In this document: in pieces, positions 48,657 to 60,976 of the stretch
How positions within the stretch are numbered: the stretch's first letter is position 1
Layout of the letters: each line of letters begins with the position of its first letter
Assembly: GCF_001625195.1 (NCBI RefSeq)
Contig: NC_054389.1
Coordinates: 1,674,001 to 1,738,000, forward strand
Length of the DNA: 64,000 nt
Source: Drechmeria coniospora
Lineage: Eukaryota; Ascomycota; Sordariomycetes; Hypocreales; Ophiocordycipitaceae
Direction: 5' to 3'
Program-made: the position numbers and the translations under genes
Notes under the pieces: model-generated
The model's input: only the letters and a program-made list of their open reading frames with translations
Told to the model about the DNA's origin: nothing
The model's database searches: none

Positions 48657-49449
48657 TCACAAGAGGGCGACGGCGGCGGCGGCGGCGAGGAGCAGACCGC
48701 TGACGCCCGAGGCGGCGGCGCCGCTGACGTTGAGCAGGCCCTGGGGCACCGGGTTGCCGGAGGGGGCCGAGGCCGAGGGCCAGGCCGACGAGGGGTAGAC
48801 GGCGGTGGTGTTGTGGGCAAAGGTGGTGGCATTCGACGCCGGCGTGGACGTGGTGGAGCAGATGGTCGTCACCTGCGTCGTCGTGGCGTTGGACGAGAAG
48901 GAGGGAGCGGCCGTCGTCGAGGGCGCAGGCGGCTTGGCAGTGGCCTGCTCGAGCCCGTCGGCGATGTGGTACTTGGCGGCGCAGGTGGCGATGTCCATGG
49001 TCTCGGGGCAGCACCACGAATTCTTGTTGCGGTCGTGAGTGCAGTAGTAGCCCTTTTCGCACGAGTCTGGAGGGGCAGCATCGTCAGCGACGGTCGCGCG
49101 CCGCGGCATGCGGGAGGGACGGAGGCATGGAGGCATGGAGGAGGGACGGGGGGTGGAACGTACTGCCAGATCCGTCGGTGCAGCAGGACTCGCCGGCCGA
49201 CGGGTTGAAGCAGTGGGAGACTCCTCCTTCCGAGGCAGGGCAGAGGGAAAACTCCTGACCGCAGGCAACGCCGCAGGTGTCACCCAGGTTGCATTTCAAC
49301 GTCTCGGGCTTGTAGCCGTCGACGTTGCGGCGAAAGAGGCCCTGGCCGGGCACGGACCTGACGGCGAGGCGGTAGGGCATCGGTTCGTCGGCCGACGCGG
49401 CGGCGCCGGCGGCCGACGCGGCGAGGACGGCGACGGCGGTGAAGCGCAT
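48657..49449 (-). CDS. Secreted Cys-rich protein, probably GPI-anchored
   Basis: Two exons (49164-49449 and 48657-49066) give 231 aa. A signal peptide is obvious (MRFTAVAVLAASAAGAAASA). A Cys-rich ectodomain follows, with pairs such as ESCCTDGSG, SCEKGYYC and NSWCCPETMDIATC. It ends at about residue 145. A Ser/Thr/Asn/Pro-rich stalk with several N-x-T/S sequons comes next. A hydrophobic tail (SGVSGLLLAAAAAVALL) ends the protein, as in GPI-anchored cell-wall proteins. The Cys pattern is not CFEM as far as I can tell. The splice (A/GTACGT .. CCAG) joins DGSG to NSCEKGYYC. Conserved in related fungi as far as I remember but without a known role; a surface or wall function is inferred. Confidence 0.8.
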
Positions 49450-52400
49450 CGTTGCCGTTGGCTGTGGCAGCGGCTTCGGGAGGGACGGGCGAGCGCGCGG
49501 TCGGAACGATCAAGAATCAAGAGAGCGGAACGAGTACCGAGGTAAGAAAAAAATACTCTTTGACGCGGGAAAGAAACGAGTGTGGGCAAGCCGAAAGACT
49601 TGGTGAAGAAGGACGGGTTGAAAGGAATGTGGAAAGTGAAGTTCTTGACGATGCGGAGAAAACGGGCCAGCGAGGCGAGCGGCCGGGTGGGCAGCAAAAC
49701 ACTTGCTTTTTAATTTCCCTGCCTGCCATGCACTCCTTCGAAGCAGCCTCCGAGGGACTCCAATCGGAGGGCCCATTAGCTCGGAAACGGCGCTAGCGCG
49801 CTGGAGTCTTCCCTGCCCGGCCGGGGGGCTGTGTCAGGGCACGGGAGGCGCCATGCCATTTCCAGCCTGGGCAGAAAGTCCCGACCTGCTGCCGCAACCT
49901 TGACGTGAGTTAGCACATGAGGATGTGGACACGTGCCCGTTCGTGTGTACCCCTAAGTAAGTACATGTACGGACCCTTGAGTGCCTACTTGCACATGTAC
50001 TGTAATTACATGTTATAAGTAATTACATGGTAATTACGCCGTCCCTCGTCGTCGGTTGGTGGGTTGCGGTCCATTGCCGGCCCATGGCAGGGGGGGTGAC
50101 AAAATTGTCGCTGCCCCGCCACTCCGCACGACGGTGTCCGTAAGTACTTGTACGGCCGCAACGCGTGTCGCTTTCCCCTGGGAGCAGGTACTCCTACCTC
50201 GGTGACGGCAGACGTGTGGTAATAGTATGTACAGTAAGCGCCATGGAATTCATTACCGTACCGTACTTATTCGTGTGTAAGCACATTTCGTGTTTTGTAC
50301 TTGCGCACACCGGTTCAAGTGCTTGCAGGTACGTATTGCACTTATAAGTACTTGGAGCCATGCGCACCAACAGTACATGTGCTTACTTAAGTAGACATAT
50401 AATTAATTGCGTTGTCTCTGCTTGGTGAAGGTAACGGTGCACTTGCATGTACGGAATACATCAAGTACCTGTGCTTTGCAGTAAGTATATGTGTAGTAAG
50501 TAATGCTTCGTACAAGAACACGAGAAGGTCAACTTGTACACCTACTGTGCACTTAGATGCACAACGTATATCAAGTACTAGTAGGACAGTACTCCGTATT
50601 TACTCCGTATATTCCGTACTGACATGTTGGCATGTACTAATAGTACTGTAAGTGCTGTTCTTAGTCCGTAATTACATGCAGTATGCAAGTACTTACACTA
50701 ACAACTACTCAAGTACATGTACAACTACTTACGTGTGCCAAATAAGTAGTTGTACGTTGGTACACGTACGTGTCCTAGCAGTATTCCGGTAGAAGTACTT
50801 ACTGTACATGCAACAATGCAAGTAGCATAGAAGAAGTACTCCGTTGCCATGAACCTATGGTGCTTGTCCATGAAGACTAATGCGTTTGTGAATGCATGAG
50901 CATAGCACTACTTGCAGCATGACGAACTGGCCACGGAGCCGAATCATTCTTTCCCGTGCATTCTTTCATGCCCTCATTCCTTCAAGGCCTTGGGCCTCCT
51001 TGCATTCAAATACACGTCCACGTTCTTTGTATGTAGGTAAGTGTACACGTACTTACTGCAAGTACTCGGTGCACAAGTAATAGTGGTGTACCCTGATGAG
51101 AGACCAGGTCAAGAGGGCGACCAGGGCAAGAGGGCACAGCCGACATTAGTTGTAGGTAATACTTAGTAAGGTGTGCTGCTGCCCACCCGGACACAAAGGT
51201 ACAAGTGCTCCAAGTACGAGCGAATACTTACTAGATTAGTACCTAGTACGGAGTAAGCAGATGCTATTCGTCACTGACTATTACCGCATAAGTACTAATA
51301 GGTACCTAGCGTAGCGCTAGAGCATACGGCCATTAGTAGACCTACCCGCAAGGAACCAAGGCACTCACTACAACGTAGCACGAATGCAAGTATTCTGATG
51401 TACATGTACGGGGTCCTACGTAGCACTTGCAGTGGTGGTAGGTACAAGTATAGGTACTAGGTAGGTAGCTGGCACTACCAACGGCGACGCCGTAGACGCA
51501 TACGACACGAGCACACCTACAGTACGTGCAGTAGAGGCCGGCGAACATGTTCAGCAGCGAGCCGCAGCAGCTTGAGCTAGCCAGAGTCAATGGCAGCGCC
51601 TCCACCCATCGCAGCGCTTTGGGGGGCCACGCTCGAGACGCTTTCCGTCTCATGGAACAAGTACGTACCGGTCAAACTAATGCCAGCAAGCACCCTCGGG
51701 CTGGCAGATACAACTACTGTAAGTATTAATACAAGTACTGTAAGTGTTGATACGAGCAAGTGTTAATACAAGTACTTAAGTGTTAATACAGGTAATATTC
51801 CGTACTACTAGTACCTGCTTGCAAGTACAGGCCGGTACTGTAGGTACCCTACTACATGCGAGTACATGTAAGCGTAGGTATCAAGTAGTGAGATTCCATA
51901 TGTTGCATTTCCTTGCACGGGTACATACTGTACACTTGCAGATCTGTACGTACATGTACCTGTCCGGCATGTACAGTACAACGTATTAATTACCTGCAGC
52001 AACTCCGCTATCTCTCTCGCTCATTATTGCTTAATAATATGAATGCATTCTCATATGTAATTACTACAGTATACGGAGTACTTGTACTTTACATGCACTT
52101 CGTACTGCAAGCAAGTTCTTGCTCACTCACGCATCCACCCACCCACTCCATCCATCATTTATCGCGCACCCAATCCACCGAGCCGGCGTCCATATCCCCC
52201 TCACCGTGGCCATGACACCGTCCTCAAACAACCGTCACCATGGACGCACCCGTCCATGTCGAAAAATAGCGCGCACCTCGGGAATGCCGCGTCTCAGGGC
52301 CAGCCACGAGCGCCCGCCAGAACAAAGTTCTGCCTGTCCTCCACCTGCCCTCGTTTCAGGTGACCCCGCTGACCTCTTGCCGACAGCCAGTGGCGAAAGC

Positions 52401-53638
52401 AGGCGTCCGTGTGGCTTGTTTCGTTTTCCCTCTCCCGTCACGTGCTCGCCGGCCACAAACGCCAAGTGATCGATGGCTTCGATCGTTCCGAAACTACGCT
52501 TCTTTGATGCAAAACACGCTCTTGATCTGATGTGTTACGTGTTACGTGCAGCGGCCATCTCAAGTTCGTCCAGTCAGCTGTCTTCAGGATTGATCTCGTG
52601 CCTCGTTTCTCGTCTCCGATGCGGTTGATGCCGTAGCACAGCCAAGATGTGGAAGAAAGTGTCCGGACCATGGCGTTGGCTGTCGCAGCGCCGCGGCCCC
52701 GGGCGGCAGCGATGTGCACGGAAGCCGGCTGTCGTTGGACCGTCAAGTTTGGCAGCCACGACGCTCGTGCCGTCTCTGCCGGTGCATCTCCTCGTTCTCG
52801 CATCGCAAGTGCACACATTTGCGCGACGGAATACGCGTTCACGTACGTGTCTGCTCCCTACCGCGAGGTGCTGATGACACGGCGATCGACAGGGTTTGAT
52901 GATGGATACCCACGACCATGGGGAAACTCAAATCGCCACGCCTCCCTCGGCCCCAGCCGGCCGATGTCTCACCAGGACCCCGGTCGAGCCGCGGCCGCGG
53001 CCGTACCTTGCATGCTCCCATGTCAGCCAGTCCCGGCATGGCGAAAGAGGCGCGGGAGCGGGAGTCGAGAAAGGAGATGTGATCCGACGCAGGTCAGATC
53101 TCGTATTCCTCTCGTGCCTCCCATCGCGACCACGGTGCGAGCACCTATGCTGACCGTACGTGCGGTGCAGGTGCTGTCGTGACGGAGAGGGGCCAAGGAG
53201 CCGCGCACCCGCCATGTGGCTGCCGAGTGCTGGCCGCCCCTTTCGGTTGCCTGGCGCTTGCTCTGCGAGATGCTCGTCGCGAAGGGGTTGTGATTGTGAT
53301 GATGAGCCGTCGTCCATCCCTTGCCCTTGACGGATCGACTCGCTCAAAGACCTCACCACATCACCGCCGGCGGGCCGAGACAAAAAATGGGGACGCGAGG
53401 GCCGCGCGCTGATCCCCGCACTTGCGGATGTGCCCGTCCACCCAAACAGGGTCAAGATCGCCGGTGCCGGCCAAGGAACGTAACCGTCGACGGCTTCGAG
53501 AACCTACGTCTGCCTACGTTTGTACGTCTTCGCATCGGCAGCCGTTTGGGTGAAATGGAGAGCGTGCTGTGTACATCTACAGTCGTCATGCACCACGCTG
53601 CTTCGTGCCTCGACGCCCCGCGCCCGCCTGGCGGTCCG
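49450..53638. other. 4.2 kb gene-poor spacer
   Basis: The first 250 bp should hold the promoter of the GPI-type gene. From 49930 to about 52100 the DNA is GTAC-dense (for example TACTCCGTATTTACTCCGTA near 50590), with tandem-like repeats of AAGTGTTGATAC/AAGTGTTAATAC near 51740-51790. From 52100 to 53638 it is GC-richer and patternless, with no recognisable domain in any frame. The 3' UTR of the bromodomain gene lies at the right end. Confidence 0.45.
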
Positions 53639-55050
53639 TCACTCGCCCTCGTCGCCGCCCATCTTGGCCATCCACTTGTTCATGTGCGAGTACTTTTCCT
53701 CAAACGTCCGCTGCAGCTTCTCGCCCGCCGCCCACATCGGGTCGCCCTTGTTCCAGTACGTGAAGCAGTTCTCGAAGATCTGCCGCACGTCGACGGCGAA
53801 CTCGGCGTCGTCGCCGTACTCGTGACCGTCCATCTTGGCCTTGATGGTGCTCAGGTCCATGGGCCGCTTGACCTTGTCAAAGTAGTCCGGCACGCCGTCC
53901 TCGGCCGGTTCGACGGGATCCTTGAACGGACCGACGAGTCGGGTCCAGAAGCCTACCCTCACACTCTTGTCAGCGTCGGTCGGGTGCGTCGGGCGCCGCA
54001 TGGGGGGGGGGGGGGGGGGGGGGGGGCAAGATTCGCCGCCTACGCACCGGGCCCGGAGAGCATCCTGTTCAGCAGATCGGCGCAGAATTCCAGTTTCTGC
54101 GCCGCCGTAAACGTCCGGCCGACGACGACTGCCGCGCTCGACCGTCGCTTCGTAAGCTTCGGAAGGGGCGTGCGAGCTGGCCTGCGGCCGGTCGACGGAT
54201 CCTGGGACGAGGCCGGCATTCCCTGAACACCGCTCGGCCGACGGCTCTTCTTCGGCTTGCTCGCCGCCCCCTCGTCGGCCTCGTCGTCGAGGTAGTGTAC
54301 GTTTTTCCGCGCTCCCACGCCGGCTCCGCCGTCCGAGGGCGAGTCGGCGTCGGGGGCGGGCGACATGTCGAAGGCGCTCATGGCGACGACGAGCTCGCTC
54401 AGGACCTCCTGCGGCAGCGACTTGGCAAACTCGGCCCTCGCGTCCGACAACCTCATGTACTCGGCAGCCCACGAGAGCAGGAGCAGTCGAATCGCCGACC
54501 CCTGCGGCGTGTCCCTCCAGACCTGCACCAGGAGGGGCGGGGCCGGGATTCGCTCGGTGAGGCGGCGGCACTCCTTCATCAGCTCGAGCGTCTTGTCGCA
54601 GAGCCCCTCGACGGCGAGCTTGTGGCCGAGGTTCCAGAGGCCGACGAGGGCCTCGTACGACGGCACCGTCTTGTCGTCCGCCAGCAGGCGGCCCGTGTAG
54701 AGATAGTGCTGCGCCAGGCCAAAGACTTCGCCGGTGAAGTCGGGGAGCCTCACGACGTGCTCCACGCTCTCGTCGGCGCCCCCGTCGGCAAAGTACCGTC
54801 GGTAAAAGGTGGAGCGGTGGCACAGGAAGTCCTTTTGGATCCCAAAGGGCGTCTCCTCCGGCCCGACCAGAATGATGACGAAGATCGGATGGGGCTTCCT
54901 GCATCGCATACACATCATCAGACGGGGGGAGGGCACGAGAGGAGGAAGGGGGGGGGGCGTGCGGCGAGCGTCTCACAGCCAAGAGAAAGCGGCCGACGAG
55001 GGCGCGGGCGGTGCGTCGATGGTGCCGTCGATGATCTGTTCGGCCGTCAT
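53639..55050 (-). CDS. BTB/POZ plus bromodomain protein
   Basis: Three exons (54977-55050, 54048-54898, 53639-53952) splice to 412 aa. Exon 1 supplies MTAEQIIDGTIDAPPAP and SSAAFSWL; its junction to KPHPIFVIILVGPEE uses GTGAGA and GCAG with a CTGAT branch. Residues ~30-200 form a BTB/POZ-type fold (FLCHRSTFYRRYF, VVRLPDFTGEVFGLAQHYLYTG). A basic Lys/Arg/Ser/Pro linker containing PKKSRRPS and KLTKRRSS could be a nuclear signal. The C-terminal third is a bromodomain: GPFKDPVEPA, DYFDKVKRPMDLSTIKAKM, and DVRQIFENCFTYWN with the acetyl-lysine-contacting Asn region. The combination suggests a chromatin reader with a BTB protein-interaction module. Intron 2 contains a 25-G run. Family assignment for each domain is firm; the function is unknown. 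Confidence 0.82.
54002..54026. repeat. 25-bp homopolymer G run in an intron
   Basis: Uninterrupted G on the + strand, so poly-C in the transcript, inside intron 2 (53953-54047) of the BTB-bromodomain gene. It lies between donor and branch region. The exact length may be affected by sequencing. Confidence 0.9.
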
Positions 55051-58000
55051 GGTGTCTCGCCTCTCGCATCCCATCAGCCGACTACCATGAAGCAAGGATG
55101 CAGACGAGGACGAGAAGACACATCAAGGCAGGGGCGCTCCGTGGACGAGCGAGGCCGAGCAAGCTTGCAACGTATCGGCAGGAGGGCGAGCGAGCAGGCC
55201 CGGCTTCGTCGCTCGCAGCCGAGGGCGACGAGGTCTCGCGTGGCCTGCTTCGTTCTCTCTCACGCCCCACGCCAGACGGCCGTCGACGACGACCCAGGGC
55301 AGGCTTGTTCGGGCAGGGGCGGTGATGTTCCGGCCTTGACATGTACGCGAACGACGAAGCTGCGTGGGAGGAGAGCCGACGATTTTTGACCGTCAAACTC
55401 GGAAAGCCACGGACGACGACGATGACGACGACGACGCTCCCTGCTCCCCTGATGGCGGCGAGCCAGGGAACGACGGAAAGCGAGCGTCCGATCCGGTTCG
55501 CTTGGCGTTTGACGCAGCGCCAGCGCAAAAATGTCCGAAAATCCAAGCGCACGGCGGTCGAGAAAGGCTGGACGCTTCGATGGGATGCAAGACGTGGACG
55601 CTCGAGAAGGCCTTTGGTATGCACTAGTCGGCACCTTGCTGCATTCTGGCCTGACCACCGACCGCTAGGACGGTATTAGCTGCCTAGCCATCGAGAGGTG
55701 AAAATGCCGTCCCTGATTGGTTGCAACCTGATTACGTGATGCCCTGCTCCCATATCCCATCATCGTCCGACGGCGGCGAGAGGACGAAGGCGAGATGGAT
55801 GGGGCCATGGCTGCGCAACCCGGTGGCGATGGCGGCACGACGTGAATGACTCGGCTGCCATGAAGAAGGGTAGGCATGCGTGCGGAGCGGCAGGTGGAAT
55901 TTGCCCAAGCAACGTTGTGTGTTTGTTGGTGTTGCGAATGACGCCTGCTGTTTGGGACCCACCGCGTTCCCAGGCACAAAGCGCGTCGCCGAAACCTACC
56001 CTAGACGGCCGCGCGGCCGAATGGGAGACGATGATGACGGCGACGATGCTCGGCCAGCTCACACCTCAAGCAACGGTTCATCTCGGCTGGCTAAACGACT
56101 CTGGCGGCTTCAAACGGAGAGTCCATGGTCCATGCCATGCACGCCATCAGACGGGTTCCTTGTCGATTCCGTTGGACGACAAACCAAGTCGTATACTTAC
56201 TGACATGCCCGCCGCCACGCCGATTCCCCGCCAGTGGGCGGAACGGGGTCGAGGTCGTCCGGTTCGCGATGCGTGGCACGACCGCCTGCGTCGCCTTGCG
56301 ACATGGATGCAAAATCGGTCGATAATTCATCTACGCAACACGAGCAGGATTGGATGCAATATCAACGTGCATTAGGCCATACCAGCACGTTGGTGCGAGA
56401 GGCAGCCAGCACACGTGCACCTTGGCCGCAGCTCCCTAGCAGGCCGCCGCCGTCATGCAACGCAGCAAGGCTGCGAGCAAGTACCCGTGGACAGTCGTCC
56501 CACGCATGCAACACACCACCTGCACATGGCAGCTTGCACAGGTAATATACAGTAGGTCTGGATGCCGGCCGACGCCAGCCGTCGAGACTCGCCAGAAGAT
56601 ATTTCGAGGGCAGCAGCATTGAGCGAAACTGGCGTGCCTTTAACCTACAGTACTAGGTGCCTACCGTAAGTAGGTACAGTAATATACTTCATACGGGTAA
56701 GTATATGCACGGACTGTACTCCGTACTCCGTACATTACGGAATATTACAGTAATTACTCCATGAGGACATACATTACTTATACTACATGTATACTTGCCC
56801 GAAGTACATCTACCGTAGGCTATTTCGCCGTCATTATTACTTGCAATGGTACCTACCTACTTCCGTGTATTTACTGCAAGTAATTAATAGGTGTTGACTC
56901 GACCTCGACAGCACAAGGTACTTATGAGTAGTACTAAAGCATTTGCACATGTACTAACCTGGTACTTATTGCGCATGCTAACGAGCATCACAGCACGCCG
57001 TACTCCGGACCTGCCGGTACAGTGCAGACTGCCATTGGAAATACCTGCGGTATACTTGGGCAGTACTTGCAGATCAAACGAAAAAGCACAGCTAGTTTCG
57101 TACCTGCTTGGTAGCACGCTCACCGACACTCTGGCCATCAGCACCCATTCGTGGTGCATGGCTTGTGCTTGTACTCCGTACTGCACACGAATGTACAACC
57201 ATACTGTAGTTGTGCAGGCAAGTACTTACTTGTACAACCTGAAGGTGACTGACTTGCAAGTACAGTACAGTAAGTACATTAAGTAGGTGGATGTGTGCAT
57301 GTACTTGTACTTAGATGTACGTACACACCGCATGTGGCCCCACTACGAACCGGTACTGCACTCGAGGTCGGAACCTGGCAGACACTCCCTATATGAATGC
57401 TACGCGAGGCTCCAATATCATCCAGGCACTTGTGCAAGTCCTCGCAGCTGTCAATACTGTGCAATTATAGGCACCAATAAGATTACTCGTATAGTATAGG
57501 CACGGTAGTGACGCTTCCGGCAGACCTTGGTAGTATGCCATGCACCGTAACAACTGGCAACTATAGGTCGGCGTGGTCGGCGGTGGCACGCTGCACCGTG
57601 ACGGAGGAGCGGTAGGAGCGGCACCTTGGTCCGGCACAAAAGGCACCACAGCGCAGTCCGCAGCCCGCCGCAGCAGCAAAGGCGCAGGTTACTCGAACGA
57701 GTCTGGCGGCTGGCGCTGTACGACGACGCCGAACAATACGTAGGGCGGCAAACCATCGGCGATGCCGGGCGCACCATCCAGGTGCATGCGGGTGCCGTCA
57801 TCATCGCCTTCGGGCAACTCTCCGCGGACTGGATGCGTGCAACATCACCCGCCAAGGAGCATGCCGGCCATGTTTTTACTTTTGCCACAGGGCAAGTGCG
57901 ACATGGCGATGCACAGGGCAGGGCGCGGCGACAGGCTGCCGACGAGGAAAAAAAATCCCATCTCGTTTTGGGCGTTGCACTTCCTCACGGCCGAGCACCG

Positions 58001-58596
58001 GTTCCGTCGTCGGTTCGCTCGGGTACGGATGCGTCGGCGGCATGACCGCCCGCAGGGTGCGCGGCATCCAACCTGCACGGCACGGCACCTACGCCAGCCG
58101 GCTGTCGGCTCGTCCGTCCTCGTCCGCCCCATGGCCGCGGAGGAAGGGGAGAGAGGGGGGGATGGGGAGAGAGAAGGGGGGGGGGAGAGGGGGGAGGGGT
58201 GCGTGTTCGCCTTCCGGGAACACCGGGAGGATCGGATCCGTGCCGCGCCAGACTCCCGGCTGCAGGTTTCAGCCGCCGCCGCCGCCGCCGCCTCGGGGGG
58301 ATCTGGCGGGGGAACAAGGCGGTTGCGGAGAAATCGAATTGCCTTTGGGGCCAAGGCTCGAGCACGGACAGGCCACCGCCACGGGTACCGGTGCATTCTA
58401 CTCGAAGGATGAAGACGCATATCGTATGGGCGAGCGGCCGTCCAGGCACGTGTGCGCACCATTGGCATCCATCGCGTCGACGCCCAGCCTTTTCGTCGAT
58501 GGCGTCAGCGACCAACATGTGCGTGCGGGGTGGGAGGCTTTTCTTCAAGGCGGAAAGGGGCAGGCAGCGCATCCAGGCCTTTTCCCCGTCCGCTTG

Positions 58597-58860
58597 CTGT
58601 ACGAGCAGGGAATTACTGTACTGTACGAGCAGGGAATTACTGTGCTGTACGAGCAGGGAATTACTGTACTGTACGAGCAGGGAATTGCTGTGCTGTACGA
58701 GCAGGGAATTGCTGTGCTGTACGAGCAGGGAATTGCTGTGCTGTACGAGCAGGGAATTGCTGTGCTGTACGAGCAGGGAATTACTGTACTGTACGAGCAG
58801 GGAATTACTGTACTGTACGAGCAGGGAATTGCTGTGCTGTACGAGCAGGTAATTACTGTG
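58597..58860. repeat. 24-bp minisatellite, 11 copies
   Basis: Eleven head-to-tail copies of CTGTACGAGCAGGGAATTRC followed by TGTR, differing mainly at two A/G positions. Copies 1-3, 8 and 9 carry ATTAC; copies 4-7 and 10 carry ATTGC. Copy 11 has GGTAATTAC. The 24-nt unit keeps frame, so each frame gives an 8-residue repeat (for example LYEQGITV), but no gene context supports translation. Confidence 0.97.
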
Positions 58861-60860
58861 CTGTACCTGCAGTACGTTCTGCAGGTGTACAAGTAAGTAT
58901 TATGCACAACTACAACTAATACCTCGACTGCGATATGTACGAGTACGTACTCGGTACGGAGTACTGTACATTGGTGAATTGTGCATGTCCAACCTGAAAG
59001 CAAGTGTGCAGCAAGTTCGAGTACGTACTACTGTAGGTACTTACTTACTCCCTACTGCGCCTGCCATAGGTACATGCACAGGCGCCTTTTGCCAGGCGCA
59101 ATTATTGCCCAACGACAAGTACCCCCCCCAACAGAGGCTGCAGGCTGGCAGCGAATGGGACGGCGGGGTCCTGACAGATGCCGTCTGCCCCGGGCGGCGG
59201 AAGGGGTGTGCGTGCGCCACGGCACAAGGACGAACGGAGCATCCTTTTGCCGGTACTTGCACGTGTGCAACTCAACTACATGCCCCCCAACTCAACAATT
59301 CACGGCTTTCTCGTACGCGCTCCCCCAGCATCTCGAAACATGGAACTCGGGTCGGACCTGCAGGGGAGGGTCCGGCGCAATGAGCCGCACTTGCTCGCAG
59401 GTGTAGGCGTACTCGTACTGTGCGTTTGTACTGTACAGTGCGCAGTGTACTTGCGGAGTAGGTGTAGATGTACACCTACAGGCATAGTTGTAAAACTTCA
59501 GTAGTTGTAGGTGTTCAGAGTACTGAAGTGACTTGGTGCATGGACTTGCTCGCGCAAAAGCGCATGCACACCTACCTGTACCGTACTCCGTACAGCGTAC
59601 GCCGACGCTGTGCTTTGTAGTACGTGTAGGTGCAACACTCCGCACTTGTACATGGAGTCGCTGCACATCGTGCTGGTGTGCATGCCCGAGCAAACGTGTG
59701 CAAGACCAGCACTGCACCTGAAGGGCATTGCACGTCCATGCATTGCTGTATTGCATGTTGGTGCAGCCCGTGCTGGCAAAGGTACTACACTTGACATACC
59801 TCCCCTGGAGGCCTTGAATGCCCCGCCAGTCGTACTTTTCCCCTGGACAGGTGCCGACTTCCAAGGCAGTTCCCGCGGGTGGAATTGCATTCTGCACCCA
59901 ATACGTGCAAGTACGTGCACCTACTGCAAGTACCTGCATCAGCCAGCTGGGGAAGCGGTTCCTCTGCCCGTCATCAGCTTTTGTATTTACAGTGCTTGAT
60001 GGCACTGTACGGAATACGGAGTGCGAGCACTTACAGTACGGTGCTCCGTGCTCTGTGCATTCATCCACACCGCCTCAGTTTGCGTCCCGTACCGAGTCAA
60101 AAGTAATACTTATTACTGTATTACCTTTGAGTGGTGCGTCTGCTGCGCACGCCCAAGGGCATGCAAGCAAGTATAGGTACTTGCACACGAGGGACCAATC
60201 ACTCCGCATACTGTACACTTTATCTGTACTTGCACTCCGTACTCTTCTTTTACTTACGTACGAGACGCTTGCTCAGCTGGTACCGAGGCTTGGAGAGCTT
60301 GGCAAAAAAATCTGGCACTGAACCAATACGAGATTGTACCGAGGCTAGGTCTACTTACCTGGACCACCCAGAGGGGTATTACCTGTATGTAAGTAAGAAA
60401 GTACATGAATATGCACGTTCTTACAATACACTCGAGTGCAACATACATGTACCTCTACTTGCTGCACTTGGAGGCGTGTCTACCGAAGCGTGGAGCAGAT
60501 GAAAGAGGGGATGCCGCGAGGCCAGCATGGATACGATTGCACTTGCAAGTACGGAGTACGGGGTACTACTCCGTATATAGATAGGTAGGCAACGAATATT
60601 TCTTGTGCCTTGTTACTTACACTTGCAAGTACCGGCACGGAGTACATGTACATCAGCAGCATGTTGTTTTAGAGCCTTGTGGGGTCTCTGGCGTGGTCGA
60701 ATTTCCAGATTCCTCAGGATCGACAACCGCATCATCTAGGGGCAGGTGTAGCTGTACTTGAGTACCTAGTATGTAATACATGCACTCCGTACTCCGTACT
60801 CTGTACTTGGATGAGGCATTGCCGAGAAATGACGAAAATTGAAGCCCACGGAAGTACGGA

Positions 60861-60976
60861 GTACTCCATACATGTACACCTACAAGTACTCCATACATGT
60901 ACACCTACAAGTACTCCATACATGTACACCTACAAGTGCTCCGTACATGTACACCTACAAGTACTCCGTACATGTA
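60861..60976. repeat. 25-bp tandem repeat, 4.6 copies, built from GTAC words
   Basis: Unit begins GTACTCCRTACATGTACACC and ends TACAA. Copies start at 60861, 60886, 60911, 60936 and 60961 (last one partial). The early copies have CCATAC and the later ones CCGTAC. A single related GTACACCTACACC follows at 61008-61020. Confidence 0.95.

Noticed and set aside
55082..55624. 180-aa minus-strand frame upstream of the BTB-bromodomain gene
   Set aside because: Likely promoter or 5' UTR; the Val-rich run comes from GAC/GTC simple repeats.
58042..58896. 284-aa ORF ending in an octapeptide repeat
   Set aside because: Its length comes from a 24-bp minisatellite that stays open in several frames; the non-repeat part is Arg/Gly-rich without a domain.
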